A stretch of DNA of 35,958 bases from CAZAIO01 sp964485235 (GCA_964485235.1 CAZAIO010000011.1:1-35958); one strand, 5' to 3'; numbered from the stretch's first letter, positions 9,401 to 16,920 are shown. Notes: generated by a model not told the origin, from the sequence alone. Numbers and translations: made by a program.

Positions 9401-10437
9401 GAACGCAGCTTACACTGCGAACATTTCACACCGGTGGTGTAGTCGGAGCAGACATTACCAGCGGTCTACCGAGAGTTGAAGAGCTGTTCGAAGCCCGCGT
9501 TCCGAAAGGCCTTGCCATACTGACCGAGATCGATGGTACAGCGGAGATCGCAGACACTGAAGAAGGACGTAAAATCAAAATTACGAATTCCGAGACATAT
9601 GTCGACGAGTATGTATTACCTCAGGGCACCAAATCTGCGATAAAAAACGGGGACTGGGTCGATGCCGGCAGCCCTCTAGTATTATTACCTGACTCACCGG
9701 AAGGTGAAAATGACAAACAGGTCGCATCACCCATAGATACTTTACCCGTAGCCAGAGTCTCCGGCACGGTGACTGTGGAGGACAATCGTCTTTACATACA
9801 GTATGAAGAACGCGAGGAACGGGAATACATCGTGCCTACAGGCAGCCATCTCCGCATAAGAAATGGCGATACTTTGAAAGCGGGCGATCGTCTGACCGAC
9901 GGTTCCATAGATCCGCAGGACATACTCCGCGTTATGGGAAGAGAAGCGGTACAGCAATACCTTGTCGAGGAAGTACAAAAAGTATACCGCTCTCAAGGTG
10001 TGAATATCAGCGATAAGCATATCGAGATTATCGTTCGCCAGATGCTTAGAAGAGTACGTGTTGAATCACCGGGCGATACGGAACTCCTTTCGGGCGACCT
10101 TATCGACAGGTTCGATTATGAAAATGTGAATGCTAAAGTACTGGCAGAAGGCGGCGAACCTGCTACTGCCCAAACCGTACTGCTAGGTATTACCAGGGCT
10201 TCGTTGAATACGAATAGCTGGCTTGCTGCTGCATCGTTCCAGGAAACGACGCGAGTTCTTACCGAGGCTGCAATATGGGGTAAGACCGATAAACTCCTCG
10301 GACTGAAAGAAAACGTTATCATCGGTAAGCTTATTCCTGCCCAGGCAAATCTCTTAGATGAAGAAATTGAGCCGCCTGCCATAGAAATCGGCCCTGAAAT
10401 GGGTGTAGAAGTAAACGCGGATGTGCTCAGCGAATAG
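6424..10437 (+). CDS. rpoC: DNA-directed RNA polymerase subunit beta-prime
   Basis: This is the catalytic beta-prime subunit. The Mg-binding motif NADFDGDQMA starts at N515, so D517, D519 and D521 chelate the catalytic metal. The N-terminal zinc ribbon uses C60, C62, C75 and C78. The second zinc site uses C881, C954, C961 and C964, with the same spacing as E. coli C814/C888/C895/C898. The bridge-helix and trigger-loop region around GTAVGIVAAQSIGEPGTQLT is intact. An insert of coiled-coil character rich in Gln and Glu lies around residues 145-215. At 1337 aa it is of normal length for a single-chain beta-prime. AAAGGAGAT precedes the ATG. A strong terminator follows directly, so the rpoBC unit ends here. 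Confidence 0.98.
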   Translation: MVEVNDFNAIRISLASPEQIRSWSYGEVTEPETINYRTLKPEKDGLFCERIFGPTKNFECYCGKYKKIRYRGITCDRCGVTVEHSRVRRTRMGHIELAAPVAHIWFAKGVPSRLALLLDLSPRKLERVLYFAQYVVISVNQEALHDRLEQIKAEATQQTFELERSYDSQIKELEAQQQEHGDQDILEKMTALRQDLDRRKDDMQRRIAEIESLQPLKLLTENQYQELRKYGNFFEAGMGAEAILQILKDINLDDLRQELIDVVRSSPGQRRKKANKRLRVVEAFWRSGNKPEWMVLTVLPVLPPELRPIVQLDGGRFATSDLNDLYRRVINRNNRLRRLLDLGAPDIIICNEKRMLQEAVDALIDNGRRGRLSAAASTHKLKSLSDMLRGKQGRFRQNLLGKRVDYSGRSVIVSGPELKLHQCGLPKQMALELFKPFVMRRLVEQGFAHNIKSARRQVEKARPEVWDILKEVVKERPVLLNRAPTLHRLSIQAFEPVLIDGSAIQIHPLVCSAFNADFDGDQMAIHVPLSRASVNEARENMISTQNMLLPSCGEPVMTPTLDMVLGVYYLTNNRPTDKNRMHHFVDFDEAKIAYELGIIGLNEEITVKAVDMGIVSVDSGDTINIKHAEDRKFVTTTGRIIFNDILPVELLESMAVTRFSSDTPAEEIPSRWFLNQTLNKSTLKVLVSECYHALGNMSTAAMLDSLKEIGFEYATKSGTTIAAHDIEVPASKPKLIEEGDEKVAVIESQFNRGLITEDERYNNTVQVWTDTTEKIKETISQSLDRYGGVYMMATSGAKGNIGQITQMAGMRGLMTDPAGRIIDFPIKSSFREGLNVMEYFISTHGARKGLADTALRTSDAGYLTRRLIDVAQDLIIFEEDCGTEEGIWLFERNEQKLLPPLYERIIGRLAAVDITDPRNKEVMVHRNEQITEVKAKQIIDSGINQVYVRSPLCCRAQRGICQSCYGRDLSQGEIVKPGTAVGIVAAQSIGEPGTQLTLRTFHTGGVVGADITSGLPRVEELFEARVPKGLAILTEIDGTAEIADTEEGRKIKITNSETYVDEYVLPQGTKSAIKNGDWVDAGSPLVLLPDSPEGENDKQVASPIDTLPVARVSGTVTVEDNRLYIQYEEREEREYIVPTGSHLRIRNGDTLKAGDRLTDGSIDPQDILRVMGREAVQQYLVEEVQKVYRSQGVNISDKHIEIIVRQMLRRVRVESPGDTELLSGDLIDRFDYENVNAKVLAEGGEPATAQTVLLGITRASLNTNSWLAAASFQETTRVLTEAAIWGKTDKLLGLKENVIIGKLIPAQANLLDEEIEPPAIEIGPEMGVEVNADVLSE

Positions 10438-10455
10438 CCGATAAAACAGGGAATC

Positions 10456-10492
10456 AAAGGGACCGTCGTAATTCTATGACGGTCCCTTTTTT
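10456..10492 (+). terminator. Rho-independent terminator after rpoC
   Basis: AAAGGGACCGTC (10456-10467) pairs with GACGGTCCCTTT (10478-10489) over 12 bp, with a 10-nt loop and a run of six T residues (10487-10492). It separates rpoBC from ruvB. Confidence 0.9.
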
Positions 10493-10503
10493 AATTTATA
10501 GCT

Positions 10504-10533
10504 TTGGATACACTATTCTCACTGTGATATAAT
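10504..10533 (+). promoter_or_regulatory. Extended -10 promoter of ruvB, leaderless transcript predicted
   Basis: TGATATAAT (10525-10533) is a perfect extended -10 element. Upstream, TTGGAT (10504-10509) is a weak -35 at 18-nt spacing. The ruvB ATG begins at 10541, only 7 nt after the -10 box, so the expected transcription start coincides with the A of the start codon. No Shine-Dalgarno sequence is present, as expected for a leaderless mRNA. Confidence 0.65.
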
Positions 10534-10540
10534 CGGCCTG

Positions 10541-11590
10541 ATGAGCGAAGATAAATTATCGGCACGCGCTATATCGTCCAACCAAAAAACAGAGGATATT
10601 TCTCTCGATACAAGCTTGCGTCCCAAACGATTGAGCGACTTTATCGGACAAAAAAAGGTCAAGGAAAGCCTTATAATCGCTATTACCGCTGCTTTGAAAA
10701 GAGGTGATCCGCTCGATCATGTATTGATATACGGACCTCCGGGACTTGGAAAGACAACACTTTCTCACATTATTGCGGCAGAAATGGGTGTGAATATAAA
10801 AATCAGCTCGGGCCCTGCCATTGAGCGCCCCGGAGACCTTGCGGCGATCCTCACGAACCTTCAAAAAAACGACGTACTCTTTATCGATGAAATCCACAGG
10901 CTAAGTAGAGTAGTCGAAGAAGTGCTCTATCCTGCCATGGAAGATTTCGCCCTCGATATCATCATAGGTAAGGGGCCCGGCGCCCGAAATATCCGTTTAA
11001 ACCTCCCCCATTTTACCCTGATCGGGGCGACTACACGATATGCCATGGTAAGCTCGCCGCTGCGGGACCGGTTCGGCACTGTATACCGCCTTGATTATTA
11101 TGATGAGCCGGCAATTGTGGAAATCCTGGAACGTTCTGCCAGGATCCTCAATATACAGGCAGAAAATAACAGTCTCAGCCAGATCGCCTGCAGGGCAAGA
11201 GGAACGCCACGTGTCGCCAACCGGCTCTTAAAGAGAATCAGGGACTATGCACAGGTAATAGCTGACGGAGTTATTACAAAAACAGTAGCTATAGAAGCGC
11301 TTTCGCAACTCGAAATAGACAGTGCAGGACTTGACGAGACAGACCATAAGCTCCTACACACAATAATCGAGAAATTCAACGGAGGTCCTGTGGGACTTGA
11401 TACTATCGCCGCTTCTATCAGTGAAGAGGCGGATACAATAATGGATGTTTATGAACCATACCTGTTACAGCTGGGCTTTCTGGAGAGGAGACCTCGCGGC
11501 AGGGTGGCAACAAGACTTGCTTACAAACATCTTGGACTGGAAGACAGGCGGGAAAAATCGTCACAGGTAAGCCTGTGGGGAAACGATTAA
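10541..11590 (+). CDS. ruvB: Holliday junction branch migration ATPase RuvB
   Basis: RuvB is the hexameric AAA+ motor that drives branch migration of Holliday junctions with RuvA. The 349-aa product has the Walker A motif GPPGLGKTT at G65-T73, a Walker B motif with D116-E117 (VLFIDEIHRL), the sensor-1 motif LIGATTR and the arginine-finger region SSPLRDRFG. A C-terminal winged-helix domain follows and ends near FLERRPRGRVAT. The N-terminal SLRPKRLSDFIGQ block is typical. The ATG at 10541 is chosen because the upstream extended -10 box leaves no room for a longer frame. ruvA and ruvC are not in the window. The gene converges on the HAAS-domain gene, and no clear terminator lies in the 82-bp gap between them. 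Confidence 0.97.
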   Translation: MSEDKLSARAISSNQKTEDISLDTSLRPKRLSDFIGQKKVKESLIIAITAALKRGDPLDHVLIYGPPGLGKTTLSHIIAAEMGVNIKISSGPAIERPGDLAAILTNLQKNDVLFIDEIHRLSRVVEEVLYPAMEDFALDIIIGKGPGARNIRLNLPHFTLIGATTRYAMVSSPLRDRFGTVYRLDYYDEPAIVEILERSARILNIQAENNSLSQIACRARGTPRVANRLLKRIRDYAQVIADGVITKTVAIEALSQLEIDSAGLDETDHKLLHTIIEKFNGGPVGLDTIAASISEEADTIMDVYEPYLLQLGFLERRPRGRVATRLAYKHLGLEDRREKSSQVSLWGND

Positions 11591-11672
11591 CCCTTTTAGA
11601 CTGCCCTCAGACTGGAATACTGTTATCGGTCGAACGTGTCCTCGTATTAAGAGTAATTTCTCGTTACTATAA

Positions 11673-12602
11673 TCAATTAAAAAAATCTTTTCGCAACCGC
11701 TGTCGGCGTCCGATTTTGCGTTCAAAACGATTTCTTTTTGTCGCACCTTCCAGTAATGCGGGAACGAGCACGTTTAAACCGGTTAACAAAGCTAATAGGA
11801 GCCAACCCAGGAAGTCCAGTGAATTTCTGTTGTCAAGCGCCACAATCAACAGAATAAGGATTACCGGAATTAAAAGAGCCCCGGTCTTGATCCAGCGTTT
11901 CTTTACCCGTATAAAAACAGCTACCGTTAAAGCAAGTATCGTAAAACTGAGTGCAATCCAGGGCGCTGCTTCATGAATTTCCTCGTACTGCATAAACGAC
12001 GCATCAATTTTTAACGCGATTATCCATCCCAGTACAATCGGAATCGGCAGGAGCATCAAAGATACGAATAACCAATCTTTTTTAAGTGTCTGGCGTGCCA
12101 CGAGAAATATCATCGTAACAGCAAGCGGGAAGTAGGCCAGCGCTGCATATATAGTCCAGTTTCCCGGAAGATAAATGAACATGATGCCGATAATAATTAC
12201 GGGGAACAACAAATAACCGAGCCAAGGGAACAACCATGTCGGTTTACCATGACACCACCCATAAATCACCGCACACACAGCGAGCACAAGGATTATCGAC
12301 AACCATAATGTATGCTGCCACCAGTGCATGGCAAACAGAATCGCGATTAAAAAATGCGGCAAAGCTGCAAAAAATGATTGACGCCAGGTGCCCTGACTGT
12401 AAACTTCATATATCTGTTGAGCAACAAGTTTCGGCGGTCCCAGAATTTTGGCAATCTTTTCAAAAGCCTCATCTTCAGTCAAGCCCTCTTCCTCGAAACC
12501 CTGTACGCGATCTTCAATATGCCCTTCGAACTCACGGATCACTTCTTCCCGCATACCGGGATCAAGTCTCAGGTAACTTTTTAGGATATTCAGGTATTTC
12601 AC
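11673..12602 (-). CDS. HAAS-domain (DUF1700-like) multispanning membrane protein
   Basis: The first 70 or so residues form a soluble helical HAAS-type domain (residue blocks KYLNILKSYLRL and EFEGHIEDRVQGFEEEG, then GLTEDEAFEKIAKILGPP). About eight hydrophobic segments follow over residues 75-290, then a basic tail. HAAS proteins are commonly encoded next to PadR regulators, exactly as here, and are thought to take part in membrane-linked signalling; the precise role is unknown. The GTG at 12602 (309 aa) is preferred to a GTG at 12611 because AGGTG sits 6 nt before it. The gene starts 29 nt after the padR stop and has no promoter of its own that I can see. It is therefore probably co-transcribed with padR and autorepressed with it. 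Confidence 0.8.
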   Translation of the reverse strand: MKYLNILKSYLRLDPGMREEVIREFEGHIEDRVQGFEEEGLTEDEAFEKIAKILGPPKLVAQQIYEVYSQGTWRQSFFAALPHFLIAILFAMHWWQHTLWLSIILVLAVCAVIYGWCHGKPTWLFPWLGYLLFPVIIIGIMFIYLPGNWTIYAALAYFPLAVTMIFLVARQTLKKDWLFVSLMLLPIPIVLGWIIALKIDASFMQYEEIHEAAPWIALSFTILALTVAVFIRVKKRWIKTGALLIPVILILLIVALDNRNSLDFLGWLLLALLTGLNVLVPALLEGATKRNRFERKIGRRQRLRKDFFN

Positions 12603-12631
12603 CGCCTGCACCTACTATATATGTAAATTTA

Positions 12632-12961
12632 TTAAAGAGGCTGCATGACCATATTTACGGCTTTCGAAAAATCATTCCATACCTCAAGCCGCTCATTCAA
12701 TACCTTCTGCCCTTTTTCCTGTATTTGATAATACCGTCTCTCCTGTCCATTGGGCAGTTTCTGCCATTTTCCTCTTATAAGCCCCTTTCTTTCCAGACGA
12801 TGAAGGGCCGGATAAAGGGTCCCCTCTTTAAACTGAAAATAGCCGTTGCTTTTCTTTTCTATTTCCTTAATGATCTGATATCCATACATGGATTGATTGT
12901 TTATCAGGTATAACAACAGAGAATCTGTGCTTCCCTTCAACAGTTCACGCCCGTAATTCAT
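12632..12961 (-). CDS. PadR-family transcriptional regulator
   Basis: A 109-aa winged-helix repressor with the hallmark PadR arrangement: LLYLINNQSMYGYQIIKEI, then FKEGTLYPALHRLERKGLI and the wing residues QERRYYQIQEKGQ, ending in a C-terminal dimerisation helix. The ATG at 12961 is chosen because GAGG lies upstream and because the longer frame, reaching 13006, would run into the operator and -10 box. The gene heads a two-gene unit with the HAAS membrane protein. Its promoter carries a perfect AAACATAC-N10-GTATGTTT palindrome, so autorepression is strongly suggested. PadR repressors typically respond to small toxic or amphipathic molecules; the inducer here cannot be read from sequence. Confidence 0.93.
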   Translation of the reverse strand: MNYGRELLKGSTDSLLLYLINNQSMYGYQIIKEIEKKSNGYFQFKEGTLYPALHRLERKGLIRGKWQKLPNGQERRYYQIQEKGQKVLNERLEVWNDFSKAVNMVMQPL

Positions 12962-13000
12962 AAGATAAAACCTCACAATTAAATCACTATCAATTCCAAT

Positions 13001-13026
13001 AAACATACAATATCACCGGTATGTTT
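13001..13026. promoter_or_regulatory. Palindromic operator, probable PadR binding site
   Basis: AAACATAC (13001-13008) and GTATGTTT (13019-13026) form a perfect 8-bp inverted repeat with a 10-bp centre. The site covers the -10 box and most of the spacer of the padR promoter. PadR dimers typically bind inverted repeats of this general kind, so autoregulation is the simplest reading. The link to this particular PadR is inferred from position. Confidence 0.7.
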
Positions 13027-13035
13027 TGCCGTCAA
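13007..13035 (-). promoter_or_regulatory. Promoter of the padR-HAAS unit
   Basis: On the minus strand, TTGACG (13030-13035) is followed by a 17-nt spacer and TATTGT (13007-13012). Transcription would begin near 13000, about 39 nt before the padR ATG. The operator at 13001-13026 overlaps it. The promoter is back-to-back with the 5S rRNA promoter. Confidence 0.6.
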
Positions 13036-13057
13036 GTAGTAAGATAGTATAAAAAAA

Positions 13058-13086
13058 TTGACAAAATCCCTTTTTAGATGTATAGT
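13058..13086 (+). promoter_or_regulatory. Promoter of the 5S rRNA gene
   Basis: TTGACA (13058-13063), a 17-nt spacer and TATAGT (13081-13086) make one of the best promoters in the window (6 of 6 and 5 of 6). The transcript would start about 25 nt before the 5S molecule. A GATAGTA/TACTATC inverted repeat (13043-13049 and 13086-13092) flanks it; its significance is unclear. Confidence 0.75.
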
Positions 13087-13116
13087 ACTATCTACATTTT
13101 TAACAAGTGAATAGAA

Positions 13117-13238
13117 TCCTCTGGTGGTCAGAGCGAAGCGGTACCACCCGTTCCCATCCCGAACACGGTAGTGAAACACTTCAGCGCAGACGATACTGAG
13201 GGGGGAACTTCTCGGGAAAATATGCCACTGCCAGAGGG
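13117..13238 (+). rRNA. rrf: 5S ribosomal RNA, stand-alone gene
   Basis: About 120 nt match the 5S pattern. CCTCTGG (13118-13124) and CCAGAGG (13231-13237) close helix I. The conserved core CCCATCCCGAACACGG and the GTGAAAC and AGCGC segments lie where expected, and ACTGCCAGAGG ends the molecule. A T run (13239-13244) follows helix I immediately, so the closing stem probably doubles as terminator. The gene is not beside 16S or 23S genes in this window and has its own promoter, so it is an orphan 5S gene. The loop E strand (GGGAAAATATG) departs from the usual GGGAGAGTAGG form. Exact ends are estimated within 2 nt. Confidence 0.93.
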
Positions 13239-13340
13239 TTTTTTCATTTATCAAATATATCAATCATCATTCATCGTACCGACTTTCACAAAAATATCCT
13301 GGATTTTATTTTATTTATTCATTTTTTTAAAAAAATACCT

Positions 13341-13369
13341 TTGACTTGCCAAATTAAACCCCTTATAAT
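13341..13369 (+). promoter_or_regulatory. Promoter of clpC
   Basis: TTGACT (13341-13346), a 17-nt spacer and a perfect TATAAT (13364-13369) precede clpC. Transcription from about 13376 gives a 65-nt leader. AAAGGA (13424-13429) serves as a ribosome binding site 11 nt before the ATG. I see no CIRCE element and no recognisable CtsR operator. The 102 bp between the 5S gene and this promoter are AT-rich and show nothing else. Confidence 0.75.
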
Positions 13370-13440
13370 AACCTGTAGGAAGCTTAACTACGATGACCGT
13401 TAATATGATCATCTAACTTGGTTAAAGGACTAATCGAAAT

Positions 13441-15912
13441 ATGGCTAGTAGATTTGAAAAATTCTCAGAAAGAGCACGCAGGTCGCTTACACGCGCGCAA
13501 GAAGAAGCACAGCATTTCGGTCACAGCTATATCGACACAGAGCATATTTTGCTGGGACTGGTCTCCGAGGAAGATGGTGTAGCCAGTAAAGTCCTTAACA
13601 ACCTTGGCGTTCCGGCAAGTAAAATACGTGCTGCGATCGAATTCGTTGTCGGCCGCGGTGAAAAGTCAGCAGTAAATGAAGTTGGACTTACGCCACGGGC
13701 TAAAAAGGTTATTGAACTTGCCGTAGATGAAGCCAGACGCCTTAATCACAGCTATATCGGAACAGAGCATCTTCTTCTGGGACTCCTACGCGAGCATGAA
13801 GGGACAGCTTCCGGAGTACTGGAGAGCTTTGGTATCACGCTCGAAAAAGTCCAGGCTGAAACGAATAATATACTCAGCCAGAATGTTCCGCAAGCACGGG
13901 CTGCGCAGCGGAGCACTGCAAAAACTCCTATCCTGGACCAGCTTGGAATCGATCTGACCGCTGCATCGAGAGCAGGTAAACTGGACCCGATCGTCAATCG
14001 AAGCAAAGAAATCGAGCGTATCATCCAGATACTCAGTCGAAGGACAAAGAACAATCCCGCGCTTATCGGAGAAGCGGGAGTAGGGAAGACTGCGATAGTC
14101 GAAGGTCTGGCACACCGTATCGTTGCCGGAGAAGTACCGGAAACATTACAGGGTAGAAGGCTGCTCACCTTGGATGTCGGACTCCTGGTTGCAGGCACTA
14201 AATATCGAGGTGAATTCGAGGAACGCCTGAAAAAGGTCATTGACGAGATCAAGAATGCTAATAACTGCATTCTCTTTATAGATGAATTTCATACAATCGT
14301 AGGAGCAGGAGCTGCCGAAGGAGCAGTCGATGCGTCCAACATTTTAAAACCCTCCCTTGCGAGAGGCGAGATTCAATGTATCGGTGCCACGACCCTTGAT
14401 GAATACCGGAAATACGTCGAAAAAGACGCCGGTTTAGAACGCCGATTTCAACCGATTTTGGTAGCTGAACCGACAATTGAAGATACCATCGAGATATTAC
14501 GCGGCATTAAAGAGAGGTATGAGGATTATCATCACCTTATGATAAGCGACGAGGCTTTACATGCTTCCGCACATCTGGCTGCAAGATATATACCTGACCG
14601 GTTTCTTCCCGACAAAGCTATCGATCTGATGGATGAAGCATCGTCTCGCGTGAGGATAACGCGCGGTTCTATTCCCATCAGCCTGACCGAGGCGAGAAAA
14701 GCCCTTGAAAGCGTTCGCAGGGACAAGGAAATGGCGATTTCATCCCAGCAGTATGAATATGCTGCCGAGCTGCGCGACAGGGAAGTACAGCTCATGGACA
14801 AGATCAGGAGCATGGAGCAGGAATGGCAAATAGAGCAAAAACAGGACAAACCTTCCGTTAATGAAGATGACATCGCTGAAGTGGTCAGCATGTGGACCGG
14901 TATACCCGTCGTACGTCTGACTACCGATGAGTCCAGCCGGCTCCTCCGCATGGAAGAAGCCCTTCATAAGCGGATTATCGGTCAGGATGAAGCAATCGTG
15001 ACCGTATCGAAAGCGGTACGCAGGGCCAGGGCTGGAATTAAAGACGTTCGCCGCCCAATCGGTTGCTTTATGTTTCTCGGGCCGACCGGCGTCGGTAAAA
15101 CAGAGCTGGTCCGTGCACTTGCCGAATTTATGTTCGGCAGCGAAGATGCCATGATCAGGCTCGACATGTCCGAGTTCATGGAACGCCACGCGGTAGCAAG
15201 ACTTGTCGGTGCCCCTCCCGGATATGTCGGCTATGAAGAGGGCGGGCAACTAACCGAATCGGTAAGGCGAAAGTCTTATTGCGTAATTCTACTTGACGAA
15301 ATAGAAAAGGCGCACCCGGATGTTTACAATATCCTGCTGCAAATCTTCGACGACGGCCATCTTACCGACGCAAAAGGACGCCGGGTGGACTTCCGTAACA
15401 GTATCATTGTGATGACAAGCAACATCGGCGCTCAACTGATAAAAGGAAATGCCAGCCTGGGATTTTCCAGTCATGCCGATGAAGAAAAAGACAGGAAAAC
15501 TATATACGAAAATATGAAGGACAAGGTGCTGGGAGAGCTGAAAAAACAGTTCCGGCCGGAATTCCTGAACCGGCTCGACGGCTCCGTCGTGTTCCATGCA
15601 CTGAACAAAGACCAAATACGCGAAATTGTCGACCTGCAACTTACACAGGTAAGCAAATCGCTCATGGACAAAGAGATGAAGCTGGAAGTCTCCAGTGCTG
15701 CCAAAGACTTCCTCGGAGAAAAAGGATACGATCCTACATATGGCGCACGCCCATTACGTCGCGTTATCCAGGATGAGATCGAAGACAAACTCTCCGAGGC
15801 GGTGCTACGCGGCGATTTCCAGGCTGGTGATACCATCACCATTGATTACGATGGTGAAAAGATACAGATTAAAGCAATTAAAGAAGCGGTATCAGTCGAA
15901 GGAACGAATTAG
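13441..15912 (+). CDS. clpC: ATP-dependent Clp protease ATPase subunit ClpC
   Basis: ClpC is a hexameric double-AAA+ unfoldase that feeds substrates to ClpP. The 823-aa product begins with two Clp-N repeats (residues 1-145). The first ATPase domain follows (GEAGVGKT at G210, Walker B D281-E282), then a central segment with a UVR-like stretch near residues 425-450. The second ATPase domain has GPTGVGKT at G547 and D619-E620. The LGF tripeptide at 673-675 is the probable ClpP-docking loop. The middle region and UVR-like element mark it as ClpC rather than ClpA or ClpB. In Firmicutes clpC sits behind ctsR-mcsA-mcsB; none of these is here, and the gene is transcribed alone between its promoter and terminator. 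Adaptor and regulator must lie elsewhere or differ. Confidence 0.96.
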   Translation: MASRFEKFSERARRSLTRAQEEAQHFGHSYIDTEHILLGLVSEEDGVASKVLNNLGVPASKIRAAIEFVVGRGEKSAVNEVGLTPRAKKVIELAVDEARRLNHSYIGTEHLLLGLLREHEGTASGVLESFGITLEKVQAETNNILSQNVPQARAAQRSTAKTPILDQLGIDLTAASRAGKLDPIVNRSKEIERIIQILSRRTKNNPALIGEAGVGKTAIVEGLAHRIVAGEVPETLQGRRLLTLDVGLLVAGTKYRGEFEERLKKVIDEIKNANNCILFIDEFHTIVGAGAAEGAVDASNILKPSLARGEIQCIGATTLDEYRKYVEKDAGLERRFQPILVAEPTIEDTIEILRGIKERYEDYHHLMISDEALHASAHLAARYIPDRFLPDKAIDLMDEASSRVRITRGSIPISLTEARKALESVRRDKEMAISSQQYEYAAELRDREVQLMDKIRSMEQEWQIEQKQDKPSVNEDDIAEVVSMWTGIPVVRLTTDESSRLLRMEEALHKRIIGQDEAIVTVSKAVRRARAGIKDVRRPIGCFMFLGPTGVGKTELVRALAEFMFGSEDAMIRLDMSEFMERHAVARLVGAPPGYVGYEEGGQLTESVRRKSYCVILLDEIEKAHPDVYNILLQIFDDGHLTDAKGRRVDFRNSIIVMTSNIGAQLIKGNASLGFSSHADEEKDRKTIYENMKDKVLGELKKQFRPEFLNRLDGSVVFHALNKDQIREIVDLQLTQVSKSLMDKEMKLEVSSAAKDFLGEKGYDPTYGARPLRRVIQDEIEDKLSEAVLRGDFQAGDTITIDYDGEKIQIKAIKEAVSVEGTN

Positions 15913-15950
15913 TTCCATATAACAGACGGATTATCCAAATCGCAAACCGA

Positions 15951-15996
15951 AAGGGCGAAGCTGTTCAATTTTTAGTAGCTCGCCCTTCTATTTTTT
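15951..15996 (+). terminator. Rho-independent terminator after clpC
   Basis: AAGGGCGAAGCT (15951-15962) pairs with AGCTCGCCCTT (15977-15987), leaving one bulged A, and is followed closely by six T residues (15991-15996). It lies 40 nt after the clpC stop. Confidence 0.8.
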
Positions 15997-16236
15997 AACT
16001 CCTTCTCCATGGTATCTAAGCCGATATCAAATAGTACACGAAATTAGGATATTGAATATTTTAATAACTTTATGTAAATTTTTAATACAAACCCCCTTTT
16101 GCAAAATGCTATTATGCCGGTATACGTACAAAATCTTTCACATGCTGGAAAAATGACAATAAGGATCCGGTGCATTGAAAAAACATAGCCTGACACGTTA
16201 ATATAATGGAACAGTAAAGAGGATGTAGTAATTCCT
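15997..16236. other. Intergenic region clpC-ispD
   Basis: The clpC-ispD gap totals 324 bp, including the terminator. The remainder is AT-rich. Besides the TATAAT at 16202-16207 I see no convincing element: no gene, tRNA, or riboswitch. Confidence 0.5.
16202..16207 (+). promoter_or_regulatory. Probable -10 box of the ispD operon
   Basis: A perfect TATAAT is placed 29 nt before the ispD start. The best upstream -35, TTGAAA at 16175-16180, has a 21-nt spacer, which is too long, so the -35 assignment is open. AAAGAGGA (16216-16223) downstream is a plausible ribosome binding site. Confidence 0.45.
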
Positions 16237-16917
16237 TTGACGAATCAGTACGGTAAAGTAGGAGCTATAATCGTCGCAGCTGGCGAAAGCCGGCGTATGG
16301 GCAAGGATAAGATTTTCCTGCCGCTTGCCGGTAAACCGCTCATCGCCCGGCCGCTGGACATATGCCACGATTTCAAACCCATTAAACAAATTGTCCTGGT
16401 GTTAGGCGAACACAATATCGCGCCCGGGAAAAGGCTGATTGCCGAAAATAAATGGACCAGGGTAACAGATGTCTGCACGGGAGGCCGACGACGTCAGGAC
16501 TCCGTAAAAGCAGGTCTTGACAGGTTGCAATTATGTGATTGGGTCATTGTTCATGATGGTGCACGTCCGTTTCTGACTACAGACCTGCTCAACGAGGGCC
16601 TGAAATCGGCACAAAAAACAGGTGCATCGATAGCGGCGGTACCGGTAAAAGATACGATTAAGATAGCCGATAGGAACAGGCTGGTGAAAAGAACACTTGA
16701 CCGGCGAAACTTGTTTGCAATACAGACACCTCAGGTGTTCCGCTTTGATATAATTGCACGTGCATATGTTGAGACAGACGATGATGTAACAGATGACGCC
16801 GCGCTTGTAGAGAAAGCCGGTTATAAAATTCGTCTCTATACCGGTTCATATAGTAATATTAAGGTTACAACGCCTGAAGATATGGCGCTCGCGGAAATAA
16901 TAGCGGAGACATTATAG
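16237..16917 (+). CDS. ispD: 2-C-methyl-D-erythritol 4-phosphate cytidylyltransferase
   Basis: IspD transfers CMP from CTP to MEP, the third step of the non-mevalonate (MEP) isoprenoid pathway. The 226-aa product shows the nucleotide-binding signature IIVAAGESRRMG with following Lys residues (positions 11-25), the central VIVHDGARPFL motif, AAVPVKDTIK and TPQVFRFD. The length is normal. The start is a TTG, with AAAGAGGA 13 nt upstream; spacing is on the long side and no better in-frame start exists nearby. It is the first of four collinear genes, and ispF follows after 3 nt. The grouping of ispD and ispF is common, while cysE and cysS follow them as in many Gram-positive-type gene orders. Confidence 0.94.
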   Translation: MTNQYGKVGAIIVAAGESRRMGKDKIFLPLAGKPLIARPLDICHDFKPIKQIVLVLGEHNIAPGKRLIAENKWTRVTDVCTGGRRRQDSVKAGLDRLQLCDWVIVHDGARPFLTTDLLNEGLKSAQKTGASIAAVPVKDTIKIADRNRLVKRTLDRRNLFAIQTPQVFRFDIIARAYVETDDDVTDDAALVEKAGYKIRLYTGSYSNIKVTTPEDMALAEIIAETL

Positions 16918-16920
16918 TCA

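Noticed and set aside
11591..11672. AGTAA/TTACT hairpin between ruvB and the HAAS gene as a bidirectional terminator
   Set aside because: The stem is only 5 bp and neither strand has a T run after it.
13043..13092. GATAGTA/TACTATC inverted repeat around the 5S promoter
   Set aside because: Arms of 7 bp with 36 nt between them, in a low-complexity region; no binder is suggested beyond the neighbouring PadR, whose clear operator is different.
13137..13149. Minus-strand sequence resembling the T-box antiterminator (GGGTGGTACCGCT)
   Set aside because: It is the reverse complement of the conserved helix and loop segment of the 5S rRNA gene, and no aminoacyl-tRNA synthetase gene follows on that strand.
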